Translations under genes and position numbers: made by a program
The notes under the pieces: generated by a model
The model's input: only the letters and a program-made list of their open reading frames with translations
Database searches by the model: none
Told to the model about the DNA's origin: nothing
Origin: an uncultured Prevotellaceae bacterium
GTDB taxonomy: Bacteria > Bacteroidota > Bacteroidia > Bacteroidales > Muribaculaceae
DNA: 64,000 bases
Assembly: GCA_900318865.1 (NCBI GenBank)
Contig: ONMF01000021.1
Coordinates: forward strand, 1 to 64,000
Reading direction: 5' to 3'
Part shown: one piece after another, positions 1 to 10,000 of the stretch
Layout of the letters: every line of letters starts with the position of its first letter
How positions within the stretch are numbered: position 1 is the first letter of the stretch

Positions 1-414
1 ATTGCCTATGCCGAGGACGGAAGCACCGTGTGGTACGGCGGTGAGGATGCCAACAATGTGCACTACTTCGAAATCACCGACGACCTGCTGGGCGGCGAGT
101 TGAGCCTGTTCCCGGGCGACGGCTACGCCAACCTCATTGTCAAGGAGGCCGGCAAGTACGACCTCATCCTCAAGGAGGCCGAGGCCAGCGCCGCAGGTGC
201 TCCCGCCAAGGCTCCCGCTGCCGGGCTGAAGCTGATTGTGAAGAAGAGCGAGGAAGTGCCCACCGCCGTGACCGACCTCAGCGTGGACGACATCGCCGGC
301 GTGCACTATGTGAACCTGGCCGGCCAGGTGAGCGCCGCTCCCTTCCAGGGTGTGAACATCATGGTCACCACCATGAAGGATGGCAGCAAGCGCGCCATCA
401 AAGTGGTGAAGTAA
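1..414 (+). CDS. C-terminal part of a secreted protein (5' end outside window)
   Basis: The frame is open from base 1, so the N-terminus lies upstream of the window. The visible 137 residues are acidic and Ala/Gly-rich. They end in a beta-strand-rich tail (VHYVNLAGQVSAAPFQGVNI, then a final RAIKVVK) that resembles the C-terminal sorting or anchoring regions of Bacteroidales secreted proteins. No catalytic domain is visible. It is followed by a hairpin terminator at 441-471. Function is unknown; surface or secreted location is an inference from the tail only. Confidence 0.7.
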   Translation: MAYAEDGSTVWYGGEDANNVHYFEITDDLLGGELSLFPGDGYANLIVKEAGKYDLILKEAEASAAGAPAKAPAAGLKLIVKKSEEVPTAVTDLSVDDIAGVHYVNLAGQVSAAPFQGVNIMVTTMKDGSKRAIKVVK

Positions 415-440
415 TCACAACCATCACATCACCTTATAAC

Positions 441-471
441 ACAGGCGACACCCCATTCGGGTGCCGCCTGT
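441..471. terminator. Bidirectional hairpin between convergent genes
   Basis: Inverted repeat ACAGGCG-a-CACCC / GGGTG-c-CGCCTGT around a 5-base loop, with one internal mismatch, followed by TTTATT on the + strand. It sits between the end of the first gene (414) and the end of the leftward M6 protease gene (494), so it probably serves both. Confidence 0.7.
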
Positions 472-493
472 TTATTGTGTGGCTGTCAGCGGA

Positions 494-2359
494 TTATTCG
501 GCAGGTTCTTGGCCGGTTGCAAGCAGCAGGGAGACCAGCGTGGTGACATCGGCAATCGACACCTCGCCGTCACCGTTCACATCGGCGCGATGCATCCAGT
601 CATCGGGAACGGCCTCCGCTTCCTGCAGGATGCCCACCAGCACAGTGACATCGGCCACGCTCACCTCGCCGTCGCCGTTCACGTCGCCCTGGGCATAGTG
701 CTGCGGCTCACAGCCCTCCATAAACACAAAAGAGATGGAGCCGTCTTCGGCCCTGGTGATGTGCGTGATGGGCTTGTGCATCAGCTTGGTGCCGTCGGGG
801 CCGGGATTATAGAGGGTGGCGGCTGGCTTCGACTTGTCGGTGAGGCTGTCGAGGTGCACTTTCTTGGTGGTGATGGGGAATGCGTCGTAGTAGCTGTCGT
901 CGCTGATGCTCTTGAGCTTGTGAAACGGCTCCATGCGCGGATGGTCGTTGCTGAAATTGGCCGTGTAGCCATCGCTGCGCTTGAATGTGCCGTTAGTGTT
1001 CACCACATTGTTCTCCCAAATGAGCGGGTCGTAGTCCACATGCACGATGAGCAACCCTTCCTCGGGTGTATATTGGTCCCACGACTCATGACGGCGGTTC
1101 TCCAGCACATAGTATTCATCGGGGTGGGCATCGTTATAGATAATGTAGGCCTGGCCGTCGGGCTGGGTGAGCGGGTTCATCTGCGTCACCTCTTGCCCCG
1201 GCTCCAGCTCTTCAAAATCGAGCCAACCGGCAAAATTACGCTCATAGGCCGTCCAGCCCGCGGGACATTCCCCAATGCCTTCGGGACCGTTGTAGCTGCC
1301 GTGATCCAGCAGGTCCCAGTCGTCCATGCCGTAGTTGCCGCCATAATTGGTGTCGTACATATCGGGCAGGCCCATGCAGTGCGAGAACTCGTGGCAGAAC
1401 ACACCCATACCCATGGGTGTGGTGCCCGAATTGCCTTTAAGCTCGTTGCCACAGGCATACTGGTTGATATACACATTGTCCTTGGAGATGCCGCCTTTTC
1501 CGCCTGCTGAGTTCGAAAATGCCTCATCGAGTGTCCAGGCATGGGGCCACAGCGTGCCCACCGGGCCTCCTGTAGCCTGGCCGAAGCCGGCATAGAGCAC
1601 AAACACCTGCTCCACCTCCCCGTCACCGTCCCAGTCATAGATTGTCCAATCGATGTCGTACTCGGTATCGGCCTTCTCAATGGCCTCGGTGATGAAATCG
1701 CCGGCATAATCAAAACCGCCGAAGTAATATGACGTGCCGCCGTAGTGCGTGGCTTTGTCCGACACCGGCACGGGGCCGTATACATCGAAGTGCAAGTCAA
1801 ACTGTCCGCGGCTCATATCTTTGAAGTAGTTGTTGACGCTGCCCGGGGCTCCCGCGAAACTGAAGCCGTCCAAATTGAGCATATCGTCATAAAAGGCTTG
1901 CGCCGCTTTGTCGCCGCCGCTGAAACCCTTATCGGAAAACTTGGCCAAAATGACGATGGCACGGCGGCTGCCGGTGAAGTTGCCGGTCTTTCCCTCGGCG
2001 CGGCGCTGCACTTGCTTGGCATGAGCTTCTCGCGGGGCGCGCACACGACCCATCTGCTCGGCACTGGCGGCGGCCTCGGCCTCACCCTGTACGCGCACAC
2101 TCGCTTCATGAGCCAGCACACCGGTGGTGCTCAGGTGGGCACCCTGCACTTGCGCATAGCAATAGGTGGCCGGGGCGGTCTGCACCACGGGCAGGCCGTC
2201 GCGCGTCACATAATAATGCAGGTTCTCGTCGCCCACGAGCATCAGTTCGAGCGATGTACCATCGGGTTGCTGAACAGTGCGCCATTGCCGCAGTGCCGGG
2301 ATAGCCATGGCACTGAAAGCGGTAGCCAGCAGCGCTATCAAAGTTGCAAATTTATTCAT
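494..2359 (-). CDS. M6 family metalloprotease with C-terminal dockerin-like repeats
   Basis: Predicted secreted zinc protease of the immune inhibitor A / M6 type. A signal peptide covers about residues 1-19. The zinc motif HEFSH lies at 323-327, followed by a Gly-Leu-Pro-Asp stretch typical of the family. The last ~70 residues hold two calcium-binding dockerin-like repeats (GDVNGDGEVSVADVT and ADVNGDGEVSIADVT), each reading D-x-N-G-D-G-E. Similar repeats end the secreted protein at 50448-52931, so they are probably a shared cell-surface docking or assembly module rather than cellulosomal. A strong Bacteroidetes promoter precedes the gene. Family assignment is confident; the substrate is unknown. 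Confidence 0.9.
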   Translation of the reverse strand: MNKFATLIALLATAFSAMAIPALRQWRTVQQPDGTSLELMLVGDENLHYYVTRDGLPVVQTAPATYCYAQVQGAHLSTTGVLAHEASVRVQGEAEAAASAEQMGRVRAPREAHAKQVQRRAEGKTGNFTGSRRAIVILAKFSDKGFSGGDKAAQAFYDDMLNLDGFSFAGAPGSVNNYFKDMSRGQFDLHFDVYGPVPVSDKATHYGGTSYYFGGFDYAGDFITEAIEKADTEYDIDWTIYDWDGDGEVEQVFVLYAGFGQATGGPVGTLWPHAWTLDEAFSNSAGGKGGISKDNVYINQYACGNELKGNSGTTPMGMGVFCHEFSHCMGLPDMYDTNYGGNYGMDDWDLLDHGSYNGPEGIGECPAGWTAYERNFAGWLDFEELEPGQEVTQMNPLTQPDGQAYIIYNDAHPDEYYVLENRRHESWDQYTPEEGLLIVHVDYDPLIWENNVVNTNGTFKRSDGYTANFSNDHPRMEPFHKLKSISDDSYYDAFPITTKKVHLDSLTDKSKPAATLYNPGPDGTKLMHKPITHITRAEDGSISFVFMEGCEPQHYAQGDVNGDGEVSVADVTVLVGILQEAEAVPDDWMHRADVNGDGEVSIADVTTLVSLLLATGQEPAE

Positions 2360-2388
2360 CTTCTATGCTGTTTGTGTGAATTAGATGC

Positions 2389-2420
2389 AAAATTACACAA
2401 ATCGGCACATATTAACAAAT
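2389..2420 (-). promoter_or_regulatory. Bacteroidetes promoter of the M6 protease gene
   Basis: On the minus strand: TTTG (2420-2417), a 20-base spacer, then TAATTTTG (2396-2389). This matches the Bacteroidetes housekeeping consensus TTTG-N19..21-TAnnTTTG, and lies 30 bases upstream of the start codon. Confidence 0.75.
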
Positions 2421-2445
2421 AAATTTTCTTAAACCCGAAAATCGG

Positions 2446-3558
2446 TCACCGCTCAGTCACTGCCCGCGGCAGGGTCACCAGCGACGGGTCCAGGTAGATG
2501 CGATAAGCTTCGTTGCGCTTGCCGGTGATGCAATAGTGGCGGGCCAGGTCGCCATTGATGATGCAGGTGGCGACGCATCGTTTGATTTTTGAGATGTACT
2601 CATTCAGCGTGTTGCTCATGGGGTCGCACAGGTTGTCCAGGGTGCGGCGGGCACGGGCATCGTCGCGGCCTGGCATCACCAGCGAGTAGATGTGTTCCAA
2701 TTCGGGGCGGCAATCGGCAATGTTGCGCAGCGCGATACCCTCGGGGTGGCTCAAGAACAAGATGTAGATGGCCCTGCACAGCGCCGGCATCTCAATCTCC
2801 ACCTCGTTGTAGTGCGGCAGCACGATGCGCAGTTCGCCGTTGACCAGCAGGGGGCTGAGTTTCTGATGCGGCCCCACCACAATTTTTCCTTTGAGCAGCG
2901 TCTGCATGAGTTGGGCAGGGTCGGCATGATAGGTGACCACATAATTGAGCACGGCCGCTTGGAGCGCTTGCAGAGCCTGCCGGCGCTCGACCTCCAGGGC
3001 TACAATCTCTTCTTCATCGTCGTCGGGGGGCGGGGAAATCGCGCCGAGCAACGGGGCTTCTGAATCACAAAGGACTTCTGAATCACAGCTCGCATCAGCC
3101 GCAAACTTTTCACAGGCATCGTCCTCTACCGCCATGCTTTTTGAACCACGCCGTAAACCCGGAAACCAACGGCGGGAAGAACCACACTCGCTGGCTTGCA
3201 CCGACTCGCGCAACGGCGGCGACGGGGTTTGGGTGAGCGTCAAGTCACCTGCAGAACAGTCGGCCACATCGGCAGCAGCGACCAGAAAGCGCTGCACGTC
3301 GGCAGCCGACAAATGTTCGGGGTTGTCGACCCGGAGGGTCACCACGGCATCACGGCCGGCATTGCCCACATTCACGCGGCGCGCCACCAGCAGCGGCGCA
3401 TCACCATCAAGATGGGCGAGAGGCAAATTCTCCTGCTCAAATCGTGGCCACGAGCTCCATTCTCCCCGTTCCAGCAGCGCCATCATCCGGCCGACCACCT
3501 TACTGAGCAGGGAGCCGGCCGTGTAGATGACACCGTATTTCAGTTCGCTTGTGTTCAT
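2446..3558 (-). CDS. Hypothetical protein downstream of a vWA gene
   Basis: About 370 residues, no family recognised. The start is placed at the Met beginning MNTSELKYGVIYTAGS. The frame also has an earlier ATG at 3597 whose A is shared with the stop of the upstream vWA gene (TAATG), so translational coupling from that codon is an alternative. A -7-like TAAATTTG (3571-3564) lies just before 3558. The N-terminal ~70 residues look like a compact domain, the middle (about 110-170) is acidic and low complexity, and the C-terminal half has a regular helical pattern ending in a basic stretch. Pairing with the vWA protein suggests a shared process, but no function is inferred. Confidence 0.75.
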   Translation of the reverse strand: MNTSELKYGVIYTAGSLLSKVVGRMMALLERGEWSSWPRFEQENLPLAHLDGDAPLLVARRVNVGNAGRDAVVTLRVDNPEHLSAADVQRFLVAAADVADCSAGDLTLTQTPSPPLRESVQASECGSSRRWFPGLRRGSKSMAVEDDACEKFAADASCDSEVLCDSEAPLLGAISPPPDDDEEEIVALEVERRQALQALQAAVLNYVVTYHADPAQLMQTLLKGKIVVGPHQKLSPLLVNGELRIVLPHYNEVEIEMPALCRAIYILFLSHPEGIALRNIADCRPELEHIYSLVMPGRDDARARRTLDNLCDPMSNTLNEYISKIKRCVATCIINGDLARHYCITGKRNEAYRIYLDPSLVTLPRAVTER

Positions 3559-3596
3559 AGTGGCAAATTTACTACAAACGGGGCAATCGGCAACCA

Positions 3597-4277
3597 TTAT
3601 TCCTCAAAAAACGAGCTGGCTCTATCTTTGAGGATTTTTTTCTTGTCGTCCTCCGACATATCGCAGCAGCCCATCGATGGCATCACGTCCTCAAGATAAT
3701 GCTGCCGGCTTTCATTGAATCGGCCAAACATCCTGCGGGTGCCTGCACTGGTTTTATCGAACCGCAGGTGGTTGTCGATGCTGAGCGAATAGGCCACCGA
3801 CTCCACATCATGGTCGGCACCGATGTAGGCAAACAGCCAGCCCTCGTTCTTGTAAGCCTCTATCAGGCTGCAGATGGCGGCATGGGAGAATTCCTTCGAG
3901 GCGTTCTCATAGCCGTCGGTGATAATGGTGACGCTGGCCATGGCATTCTCCTCGGCCTGCATGCGGCGGTGCACCTCGGTGATGGTGTGCCCCATGGCGT
4001 CGTAGAGCGGCGTCATGCAGCACGGCCGGTAATCGCGCTCGCTCATGGGCCGCACCTGCCCGATGGGAACGGCGCGGTAAATCACACGCAGCTCACATCC
4101 GCAGAAGGCCACCAGCGTCAGGTCGTTGTCCTGCTCGGGGTTCTTCTCCTGCATGCTCTTGATGGAGGCGATAGTCTCGTTCACGCCGTCCACTGCCTGA
4201 CGGGCGATGCTGCTCATCGAGCCACTCTTGTCGAGGATAATCACATTGTGAATCGTTGTTTTCATCATTTTTTTCAT
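3597..4277 (-). CDS. von Willebrand factor A (vWA) domain protein
   Basis: A single cytoplasmic vWA domain of about 225 residues with no signal peptide. The metal-ion-dependent adhesion site is visible: DKSGS near the N-terminus, a Thr in CCMTPLYDAM, and a later Asp in TIITDGYEN. The start is set at MKKMMKTT because the upstream part of the frame lies within or right next to the -7 box TAATTTTG (4334-4327). It is probably co-transcribed with the next gene leftward, whose frame overlaps its stop. vWA proteins of this size usually mediate protein contacts; the partner is not evident. Confidence 0.85.
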   Translation of the reverse strand: MKKMMKTTIHNVIILDKSGSMSSIARQAVDGVNETIASIKSMQEKNPEQDNDLTLVAFCGCELRVIYRAVPIGQVRPMSERDYRPCCMTPLYDAMGHTITEVHRRMQAEENAMASVTIITDGYENASKEFSHAAICSLIEAYKNEGWLFAYIGADHDVESVAYSLSIDNHLRFDKTSAGTRRMFGRFNESRQHYLEDVMPSMGCCDMSEDDKKKILKDRASSFFEE

Positions 4278-4326
4278 AGCTGTAACAATTAAATGGGTTA
4301 AACGAGCTGATTTTTGTCTCACGACG

Positions 4327-4334
4327 CAAAATTA
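4327..4334 (-). promoter_or_regulatory. -7 promoter box of the vWA gene
   Basis: TAATTTTG on the minus strand, matching TAnnTTTG, about 50 bases upstream of the chosen start. No good -33 element was seen. Confidence 0.5.
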
Positions 4335-4419
4335 CACCCTAAATCTCCGCGACCCCGGAAATTGCAACCTTGCAATTCTTTTTTCCCATCTTGCGGGTGC
4401 GTTTTCAGGAAGATTTCGC

Positions 4420-4427
4420 TATCTTTG
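4420..4427 (+). promoter_or_regulatory. -7 promoter box of the lipoprotein gene
   Basis: TATCTTTG matches TAnnTTTG exactly. It lies 30 bases before the ATG at 4458 and only 3 bases before an in-frame TTG at 4431, which favours the ATG as the real start. Confidence 0.65.
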
Positions 4428-4457
4428 TGATTGAAAACTAATCAAAACTCCATTGTC

Positions 4458-5243
4458 ATGAAACACCCTCTTTTCATCGCTTTCACCATGGCTACGGCCT
4501 GCACTTTCGCGGCCTGCAACCAGCAGGCCGCCAATCCTGACACCAACACCGACTCCACCGCCGTGGCCGACACCACTGTGGTTGCACAGACTGCAGCCGA
4601 CCCCATGGCGGCACCTGCCATCAACCCCGGCGACCAGGGCCTCATCACCCTCAAGCAGTGCCCCGCCACCCATGAGCATCTGCGCGTAGACATCAACGAC
4701 GAGGGCACCGTAGCCACCATCTTGCGCGACGGCCAACAGCTGCAAGTGGTGAGCGGTGACGACGGCGAGCCGCTGGCCGCTGGCGGCGGACAAAAACCCG
4801 ACGTGCGCTTCCTCGACGCCAATTTCGACGGCCTGACCGACATCTTCATCGGCCCGGGCGAGTCACGCACCTACAGCACCCTGCTCCTGTGGGACGCACA
4901 GGCAGGCCGGTTCACACGCGTGGGAACACTGGGCGAGCCCATGCTGCAAGGATTCATGCTTCACCCGGCATCCAAAACCGTGCTGCAAGGCGGCAGCGCG
5001 TCGGCATTCGCCTTCATCTGCACCGCCAGCAAGTGGAACGGAAACACCCTGAGCGACACCGAAGAACTCATCATCGTCGACGACCCCGAGCAGTACGAAG
5101 AATATGAGGTGACCGCGCCCTACACCCTTCGTGAGCCCACCGGCGGACCGGTCATCTCCACCGCACAGCGCGCCTCGGCCCTGCCGCGGTTCTGGCCCGA
5201 TGTGCTCCAGGTCTTCGAAATCGATGCCGATGCCGCCCGTTGA
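4458..5243 (+). CDS. Hypothetical lipoprotein with FG-GAP/XAC2610-like repeat
   Basis: About 261 residues. The N-terminus is a lipoprotein signal: MKHPLF, a hydrophobic stretch, then lipobox FAAC, giving a mature Cys followed by a Thr/Ala/Asp-rich linker. The middle contains DVRFLDANFDGLTDIFIGPG, which resembles the calcium-binding D-x-N-x-D-G loops of VCBS/FG-GAP or XAC2610-type proteins. Likely anchored in the outer membrane or periplasm. Function unknown. Confidence 0.8.
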   Translation: MKHPLFIAFTMATACTFAACNQQAANPDTNTDSTAVADTTVVAQTAADPMAAPAINPGDQGLITLKQCPATHEHLRVDINDEGTVATILRDGQQLQVVSGDDGEPLAAGGGQKPDVRFLDANFDGLTDIFIGPGESRTYSTLLLWDAQAGRFTRVGTLGEPMLQGFMLHPASKTVLQGGSASAFAFICTASKWNGNTLSDTEELIIVDDPEQYEEYEVTAPYTLREPTGGPVISTAQRASALPRFWPDVLQVFEIDADAAR

Positions 5244-5327
5244 CCTTACCGCGGTACTGGTTTGGCACGATTCTTGCCCCACTAAAAGTGACAATATTTA
5301 CAGTAACATTTATAAACCTTACACATC

Positions 5328-6818
5328 ATGGGACCAACTGAAATTGGCATTATTGCCGGACTAATCCTCCTATTGCTACTCATTATTCTCTTCACCTGCT
5401 ACGTCAAGGCACCGCCCAGCACCGCCTATGTGATTTCGGGCATCAAGCGCGAGCCGCGCATCCTCATCGGCGCCGGTGGAGTAAAAATTCCCATCTTCGA
5501 GCGCCTCGACAAGGTGTATTTGGGACAGCTCACCGTCGACATCCGCACCGAGCGCAGCGTGCCCACCAATGACTTCATCAACGTCAACGTGGATGCCGTG
5601 GCCAAAGTGGCGGTCACACCCACCACAGAAGGTGTGCGCCTGGCGGCGCGCAACTTCCTCAACATGGACGCCGAGACCATCTCCGGCCAGCTGCAAGACA
5701 CCCTGCAGGGCAACCTGCGCGAGCTCATCGGCAGCCAGGGCCTCAAAGAGCTGAACGTGGACCGCGACGGATTCTCCAACCAAGTGATGGACAAGGCCGC
5801 CCCCGACATGGCCAAGCTGGGCATCTCCATCCTGGCCTTCAACGTGCAGAACATCACCGACGAGCTGGGACTCATCGAGAACCTGGGTGCCGACAACACC
5901 TGGGCCATCCGCAAAAATGCAGCCATCACCAAGGCCCAGGCCGAGAAGGACATCGCGCAGGCCCGCGCCGAGAACGAGAAACTGGCCAACGACGCCACCG
6001 TGGCATCGCAAACGGCCATCGCCGAGCGGCAAAACGAGCTCACCATCCGTCGCGCCGACCTCAAGCAGGAGGCCGACACACGCCAGGCACAAGCCGACGC
6101 CGCCTACCGCATCCAGGAGCAGGAGCAGCAGAAGGTGCTCAACGAGAAAGAGGTCGATGCCCAAATCGCACGCACGCGCAAGGAACAAGACCTGACCAAC
6201 GAGCAAATCAAAATCCGCGAGAACAAACTGCTGGCCGAGGTCAACAAGCAGGCCGACGCCGACCGCTACTCACTGCAAATCCAGGCCGAGGCCGAGAAAT
6301 TCCAAGTGCAGAAGAACGCCGAGGCCGACCTCGAGAAGCGCAAACGCGAAGCCGAGGCACAGCGCTACGAGGCCGAGCAGGAAGCCCTGGCCATCCGAGC
6401 CAAGGCCGAGGCACAAAAATTCGCCATGATGCAGGAAGCCGAGGGTATCAAGGCCAAGGGTGAGGCCGAAGCCTACGCCGTGCAGAAGAAAGGCGAGGCC
6501 GAGGCACAAGCCATGGAGAAAAAAGCCGAGGCTTTCAAAAAATACAACGACGCAGCCGTGGCACAGATGATTGTCGACAAGCTCCCCGAAATCACCGAGA
6601 ACGTAGCCCAGCAGGTGGCAGCCATCCAGGGCGTGAACATCTACAGCACGGGCGGTGAGCACGGAGCCGGCATCGGCACCATCACCGGCACTCTGCCCGT
6701 GGTGCTGGCACAGGTCAACGACACGGTCAAGAACGCCGTAGGCGTGGACCTCGCAGGCATCGTTCGCAAGCACGACGGCTCACAGCCCGCCCCCGACCAG
6801 CCCGCCGGCAAGCAATAA
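5328..6818 (+). CDS. Flotillin-like SPFH domain membrane protein
   Basis: 496 residues. One N-terminal membrane segment (about 6-26, Leu/Ile-rich), then an SPFH/Band 7 domain (about 27-190), then a long heptad-rich region (about 190-430) dominated by Ala/Glu/Lys/Gln with EAEA-type repeats, as in flotillins. The C-terminal tail is short and Pro/Gly-rich. Flotillins oligomerise on the membrane and organise membrane domains. No NfeD-type partner gene is adjacent. It converges on the giant gene at 7020 and two hairpins separate them. Confidence 0.9.
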   Translation: MGPTEIGIIAGLILLLLLIILFTCYVKAPPSTAYVISGIKREPRILIGAGGVKIPIFERLDKVYLGQLTVDIRTERSVPTNDFINVNVDAVAKVAVTPTTEGVRLAARNFLNMDAETISGQLQDTLQGNLRELIGSQGLKELNVDRDGFSNQVMDKAAPDMAKLGISILAFNVQNITDELGLIENLGADNTWAIRKNAAITKAQAEKDIAQARAENEKLANDATVASQTAIAERQNELTIRRADLKQEADTRQAQADAAYRIQEQEQQKVLNEKEVDAQIARTRKEQDLTNEQIKIRENKLLAEVNKQADADRYSLQIQAEAEKFQVQKNAEADLEKRKREAEAQRYEAEQEALAIRAKAEAQKFAMMQEAEGIKAKGEAEAYAVQKKGEAEAQAMEKKAEAFKKYNDAAVAQMIVDKLPEITENVAQQVAAIQGVNIYSTGGEHGAGIGTITGTLPVVLAQVNDTVKNAVGVDLAGIVRKHDGSQPAPDQPAGKQ

Positions 6819-6852
6819 TCTGCCACACCTGGCCACCGCGCCACACACACGC

Positions 6853-6887
6853 CGAGGGCGCGTTGTCGTATGGACAACGCGCCCTCG
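6853..6887. terminator. Perfect 15-bp hairpin after the flotillin gene
   Basis: Arms 6853-6867 and 6873-6887 are perfectly complementary over 15 bp with a 5-base loop. It lies 35 bases past the flotillin stop. There is no long T tract, but its position between convergent genes supports a terminator. Confidence 0.7.
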
Positions 6888-6951
6888 CTCGTTTACTGCC
6901 ACACGCATCCACGGCCTCGTGCCCTACTTGATTGGCAAGATGTGAGTAAAC

Positions 6952-6983
6952 AATAGAGGGTGTGCCCCGGCACACCCTCTATT
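6952..6983. terminator. Second hairpin before the giant gene's 3' end
   Basis: Arms 6952-6966 and 6969-6983 are perfectly complementary over 15 bp with only 2 bases between, so the top pairs would open. Likely terminator of the leftward 3263-residue gene ending at 7020. Confidence 0.65.
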
Positions 6984-7019
6984 CGGCAGGTCATGCATGC
7001 CGCACCCCAGCGGCAGTGA

Positions 7020-10000
7020 CTATTGCTTGATGATGCGCTTGGTTACGCGGTAGCCATTGACCGTGGCGGCCTCGACCAGATAGACACCGGTGGGCAGGTG
7101 GCTCAAACTGAGCGTGGCCACGTTGTCGCCCATGTTTTTCACCTCGTGCACAAGCGAGCCGTTGGGTGCGAAGACGCGTACCGCTTTCAATTCGCTGCCC
7201 GCTTGCACCTTGATGTTGTCGAGCACTATGGTGGGGGTGATGAGGATGCCGTTGGCCGCGGCGCGGAGGTCGTCAACACCTGTGATGCTTACGGTGAGAA
7301 TCACAGGCTCGTCGAGGTCGCCGTAGATGACGTCACTGCCCCAGAGCAGGTGCTCGTTGATGGCATGGGTCTCATGATTGAAGACGGTGGCGAAGGTCAC
7401 TGCCTTGCCCGTGTCGTCGGCATTACCGGCAATGGTGAACATGTAGTATCCATCGTCGGTGGCGGTGGCCACGCCTCGGCACTCGCCTTCGATGAAGGCT
7501 CCCACGGTGAGCGTGTCGACCCGGATGTCGTCGACCATCACATGTGCCACGATATTCATGTTGTCGCTGAACTGATGGTGGTCAACCGGCGTGAAGGGCG
7601 AGTAGGCAGGTGCGCGCATGACCATGGGCGCGGCAATATTGGTGGTTGCGTCGATGGTGGGATAATGGAACGTCACAATCTGCGCGTTCTGCGACTTGTA
7701 GTAGTAGCCCATGCCCGGCATCAAGGCGGTGAGTTCGCCCTCCCACTTGTAACCGTCGTAGAATGCCACTTGAGTCTTACTCTTGACGATGTCGCCACGA
7801 GTAGGCATCAGGTCGGCGAAGGCCTCGGCAAGGCTGAGGTTGTAGATTGACAGCGGTCCAATCCAGTTCCATCCGGGGTAGATGGTCTGGGTGGTGTTGC
7901 GCGTGTCGATCATCGTGCCACTGATGGTGTGGTTGATATCGTTCTTGACCTTGAGCTTGTAGAGGTTGCTTATGGCCAGCGTGTCGAGGCCAGTAGAGGT
8001 CCACTTGGTGCCATTGTTCATGGCAAATCCTTCTTTACCCTTGATGGTGTTGAACACCCGGGCATGGCCAAACACGCTCTCAAGGTCGGCCTTACCAGGC
8101 TCGGGCTGAACGTAGAGTGAAATCCAGTTCCAGCCGCTGAAGAGGTTGCACTGCTGCTCAACGATGTCGCTAGGCTGCCAAACGACAGGGTTGTCGTAGT
8201 CGCCCACCAAGCCGTTGGGCAGGTAGACGGGACTGAGCGTCACCCCCCCCTGCTTGGTGGTGACATTGCCGAGCACCACACCCCTCTCGGCATCGTAGAT
8301 GCGGAAGGTGATGGGCTTGGTAGCGGTGATATCCTCAAGACCATAGATGGTCATGCTCACGAAGTAGGCATCACGGCTAGTGACCAGCTTGGGCGAAGCC
8401 ACCCCACAGCAAGTATTGTCGACAAATGCCGCAATCTTAGTGTTAGTGTTGGTGCAGATCTTGTCGTCCAAGTAGATTTGACCAATCATGTTCATCGAGC
8501 TCTCGGCTCCATGGGGGTCAAACGTCCAGTTAGGCTCGTTGCCAGTGACCGTGACATTGAAGAGTAGCGGAGCGCAGATGCCGTTGTCGTTGGTGGCGTA
8601 GGCATAGACCATGTGAGTACCGACAGGCGCGTCGGCTCCCACAATGAACTCTATAGTCGCCCACTCGCCTGTGCTAAGCACACCAGAGGTCACCGACGGC
8701 GTGATCCAAGTGGGCAGCCCCGAAATGTCGAATCGTCCGCTCTCACTGCCCTTGTTGTGCAAGGCAGCGAACAAAGGCGTCTCGCTCAATCGGTCCTTCT
8801 CAACCATTAGCGCCTCTTGATCCCACTCGAGAGTGCTGTAGTCGACCACCGCACTCCAAGTGATTGCCTCGGAGAGGTTGTCCTGCATGTCGCGCACATT
8901 CTTGACGATGAAGGTGAGCAGGTTGCCCTGCATGCGTGCCGGCAAGGTGTTGAGGTTGATGTAGATCTCGTTGGACGAAGCCGTGAAGTCGAAGTCAAGG
9001 TTTTGCTTGAGCGGCGACTTGCGCAGAGCTGGAGCAGTGGACGATTGCACCACTCCAGGGCCAATAGCCTCGCCCATGCCCAGCTGCTCCATGCCAGGAG
9101 CATTGTTGATGAGGCTGAACTCGGTGATGATGTTGCCGTTGGCATCAAGCAGGCTGTGCTCCATTGGGTAGTAGGCTATGAGCCCAGTAACCTGTGCGGT
9201 ATCGACCTGATTGTAGCGGTTGGCAACAACCGAGGTGCCATCGCATGCCACGTTCCACACACGCAGCTCGTCGATGTCGCCAGTGAACTTGTAGCTCTCC
9301 TGAATCATGCTTGACTGCGGGTCGAACTTGAGGATACCACCCACATAGAGGTAGTCGCCTGCTGCAGCTTGCAATTGCTGCTCGGCAAGAGTCTTGACCG
9401 GCTTACCGTCGAGATAAACCACGGCACTCACTCCACGATGCACATTGAGGGCGATGTGGTGCCAGTTGCCGTCGTTGTAGTCGGTGTTGGTGAGCACGAT
9501 GGGCAGGCCATTGCTGTCGAGCGATGACAGGCTATCGTTGTAGAGGTGGAGAATCATGGAGTTGTCATAGTCGAAGCCTATCGACACGCGGTCGGTAACC
9601 GAGAGCAGCGTGGCTCGTGCGTTCTTGTCTTTCTCGCCACGGAACCAGGTCTCGACAACATAGCTGTCGGTAGAGCGTGGCGACACACCTCCAATAGGAA
9701 CCTTAATGATGTGCTCGCCATCGAGGTGAGCGGCAAGGTTGGTGTTCTCCACGTTCCACGACTCGGCAGTAAGATGCATGTTGCGTCCACGTGCATAGTC
9801 GGTAACAATGGTACCGTGACCCTCGTTCATCTTCCAGTAGCCCACCAGTCCTGGCAGATAAGGTGCTACAACCTCATCTTTCTGTGCCAGCAGGGTGCGC
9901 ACTGGGCAGTTCTTGTTCCAGAGCACAAGTTCGTGCATCATGCCAGTGAAATCGCGTCCCAGAATGAGACGGCCGTTGCTATTGTAGTCCGACACAATGG

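Noticed and set aside
461..1510. 349-codon open frame on the + strand
   Set aside because: Antisense to the M6 protease; no family resemblance and it overlaps the terminator at 441-471.
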